Source: JAGTVG01 sp963699805 (GTDB lineage: Bacteria > Bacteroidota > Bacteroidia > Cytophagales > Cyclobacteriaceae). From it: DNA of 64,000 bases. Both the position numbers and the translations under genes were made by a program. The DNA lies in contig CAVOVH010000008.1 in NCBI GenBank assembly GCA_963699805.1, forward strand, positions 186,001 through 250,000, in the 5' to 3' direction. The notes beneath the pieces are model-generated. The model saw only the letters and a list, made by a program, of their open reading frames with translations. It did not search any database and had not been told where the DNA came from. This document shows positions 62,604 through 64,000 of the stretch, one piece after another (the first letter of the stretch is position 1; every line of letters starts with the position of its first letter).

Positions 62604-64000
62604 GATGAAGGAAAAAAGAAAATTATTAAGGGGAGTTTTGAAATATTTCTTATTGATTGTTTTTTCATTTTATGGGTGTCAGAAAGAGGATGCCCCGGAA
62701 CCTGCACCACCCTATGTTCCCGTAGACCTCGATCAGTTCAGCTCAAATCTCCGGGGATTTAACCTCCAGGGCAAATTTGACACCTTCTGGTCCAACAACG
62801 GATTCAGGGAAGAGGAATTCAAGATGATTTCCGATCTTGGATTTAATTTCGCCAGGCTTCCATTGGATTACCTGACCTATACCCAGTGGGGTGACTGGAA
62901 TGTCTTTGTTGAATCGGAGGTGGCCGAGATCGATCAGGCGGTGGAATGGGGGAAAAAATATGGCGTACACATCAGCATCAACCTGCACCGGGCTCCCGGG
63001 TACACTGTGAATGTATCGGACCAGATACCCACCAACCAAAAGCTGAACCTTTGGACCGATGCAGCTGCACAGGACGCCTTCGTGAAACACTGGGAATATT
63101 TTGCCAACCGGTATAAGGACATTCGGGTGGAAGAATTGAGTTTCAACCTCTTGAATGAACCTGCCAATGTAGATGAGCCGACCTACGTGACCATCATGCA
63201 AAAGGCCATTGACCGGATCCATGCCATCAACCCCAACCGGGTGGTCTTTGTCGATGGCCTCAATTATGCCAATGATCTGATCCTTACACTAAAAGGTGTA
63301 CCGAATGTGATCCAGGCCATTCATGCCTATGAACCCTTCACCCTCACCCATTATAAAGCCAGCTGGGTGGATGGGTCGGACACCTGGCCGGTCCCAGTCT
63401 GGCCGATGATCGATATTTCGGGGTATCTTTATGGAAGCTGGAAACCCGAATACCAATCTTCTCTTGTTCTGGAAAATAGTTTTTTAAAAGATTCAGAAGT
63501 CATCATCAATGTAAAACAGGTTTCCATTGAATCCACTCTTGAAATAAAGCTGGATGACCAGGTCATTTATACGAAATATTTTGTTTGCGGACCGGACCTG
63601 GGTGAAGACTGGACAGAAATCAACCAGACCCAATGGGGCTATCAGAATATTTCCAATAAAGATTATTCCGTGGTGCTTCCAGCTGATGGTTCCACCCTGA
63701 CCATTTCGAATACAGAAGGCGACTGGATGACCTATAATCAGATCACCATTCATTCCGGGAACAGTGATATCACCATCATCCCAGGGGATAATTCATGGGG
63801 CTCCAAACAGGGCACCTACCTGATCGATGCGGAAGGGAACATCACCGACGCCAGTGGAAACTCATTGATCCTGAAGGACCTTCATGAAAAACTGCAATTG
63901 GCTGAAGAGGAGAATATCCCGGTCATGATCCAGGAATTCGGGGTCCATAATCAGACCCCCCACCCGGTAACACTTGCCTTTTTGAGTGACCTGGTCCCTG
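62604..64000 (+). CDS. GH5 family glycoside hydrolase lipoprotein, 3' truncated by window, with N-terminal frameshift
   Basis: From ATG 62604 the first 12 codons (MKEKRKLLRGVL) are one base out of frame with the rest. At TTGAAAATA (62637-62645) an extra A must be skipped to give KYFLLIVFSFYGC, a normal lipoprotein signal. The GH5 barrel then runs on in one frame: RGFNLQGKFDTFW, FARLPLDYL, the acid/base Glu at about residue 185 in NLLNEPANVD, and the nucleophile near residue 444 in VMIQEFGVHN. A beta-rich stretch of about 115 residues (roughly 282-399) lies between barrel strands 6 and 7. The gene continues past 64000. Confidence 0.85.

Overview
This 64 kb window is a chromosomal segment from a member of the Bacteroidota. 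The evidence is a type IX secretion C-terminal tail on a GH5 enzyme, a TonB-dependent receptor, many lipoprotein signals, an ECF sigma factor, a TAnnTTTG-type promoter box, and glycan-degrading genes of the kind this phylum carries (GH29, GH172, GH51, GH5, sulfatase). The order cannot be fixed from sequence alone. No rRNA, tRNA, CRISPR array, phage or transposase gene was seen.

Layout. 0-9.9 kb: the end of an M16 peptidase gene and a non-catalytic M16 partner, DinB, a saccharopine-dehydrogenase-like enzyme, a lipase-like hydrolase, a diheme peroxidase, and a four-gene minus-strand operon (NAD epimerase, SDR, VOC, membrane protein). 10-19.9 kb: a GDSL lipoprotein coupled to a FadL-type porin, a GH29 fucosidase downstream of an MscS channel, a nitrilase-family amidase and a GH172 enzyme. 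20-32.7 kb: a copper/silver resistance island with an HYC_CC_PP-type protein, CusA, TolC, CusB and three DUF3347 domains (one gene carries a nonsense codon). It is followed by two decayed copies of a [small lipoprotein - SHOCT - DUF302] block on either side of a methyltransferase. 33-44 kb: housekeeping and peptidase genes, a CPA2 antiporter, a beta-lactamase-fold hydrolase, an ECF sigma factor with a membrane partner, and a DUF4242-cyclase fusion. 44-54.5 kb: a carbohydrate region with a GHL6-like enzyme, GH5, a frameshifted GH29, ROK kinase, sulfatase and a Gfo/Idh/MocA oxidoreductase. 54.7-59.9 kb: a metal module with DUF134 regulator, zinc ribbon, NifU-like scaffold, methyltransferase, OprC-like copper TonB receptor and an MbnP-like lipoprotein. 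60-64 kb: GH51 arabinofuranosidase and the start of a second GH5.

Two themes stand out. First, copper. The TonB receptor has the CxxxM and HxM copper-site signatures of OprC and sits next to an MbnP-like gene, while the Cus/DUF3347 island handles export and periplasmic binding. The window therefore looks able to move copper in both directions. Second, sequence decay. Single-base indels, mostly in short homopolymers, break GH29, MbnP, the GH51 3' end and the GH5 5' end, while the DUF302/lipoprotein blocks and one DUF3347 gene look genuinely eroded. Three intergenic regions hold short-period tandem repeats (8, 18 and about 23 bp) with no obvious coding role.
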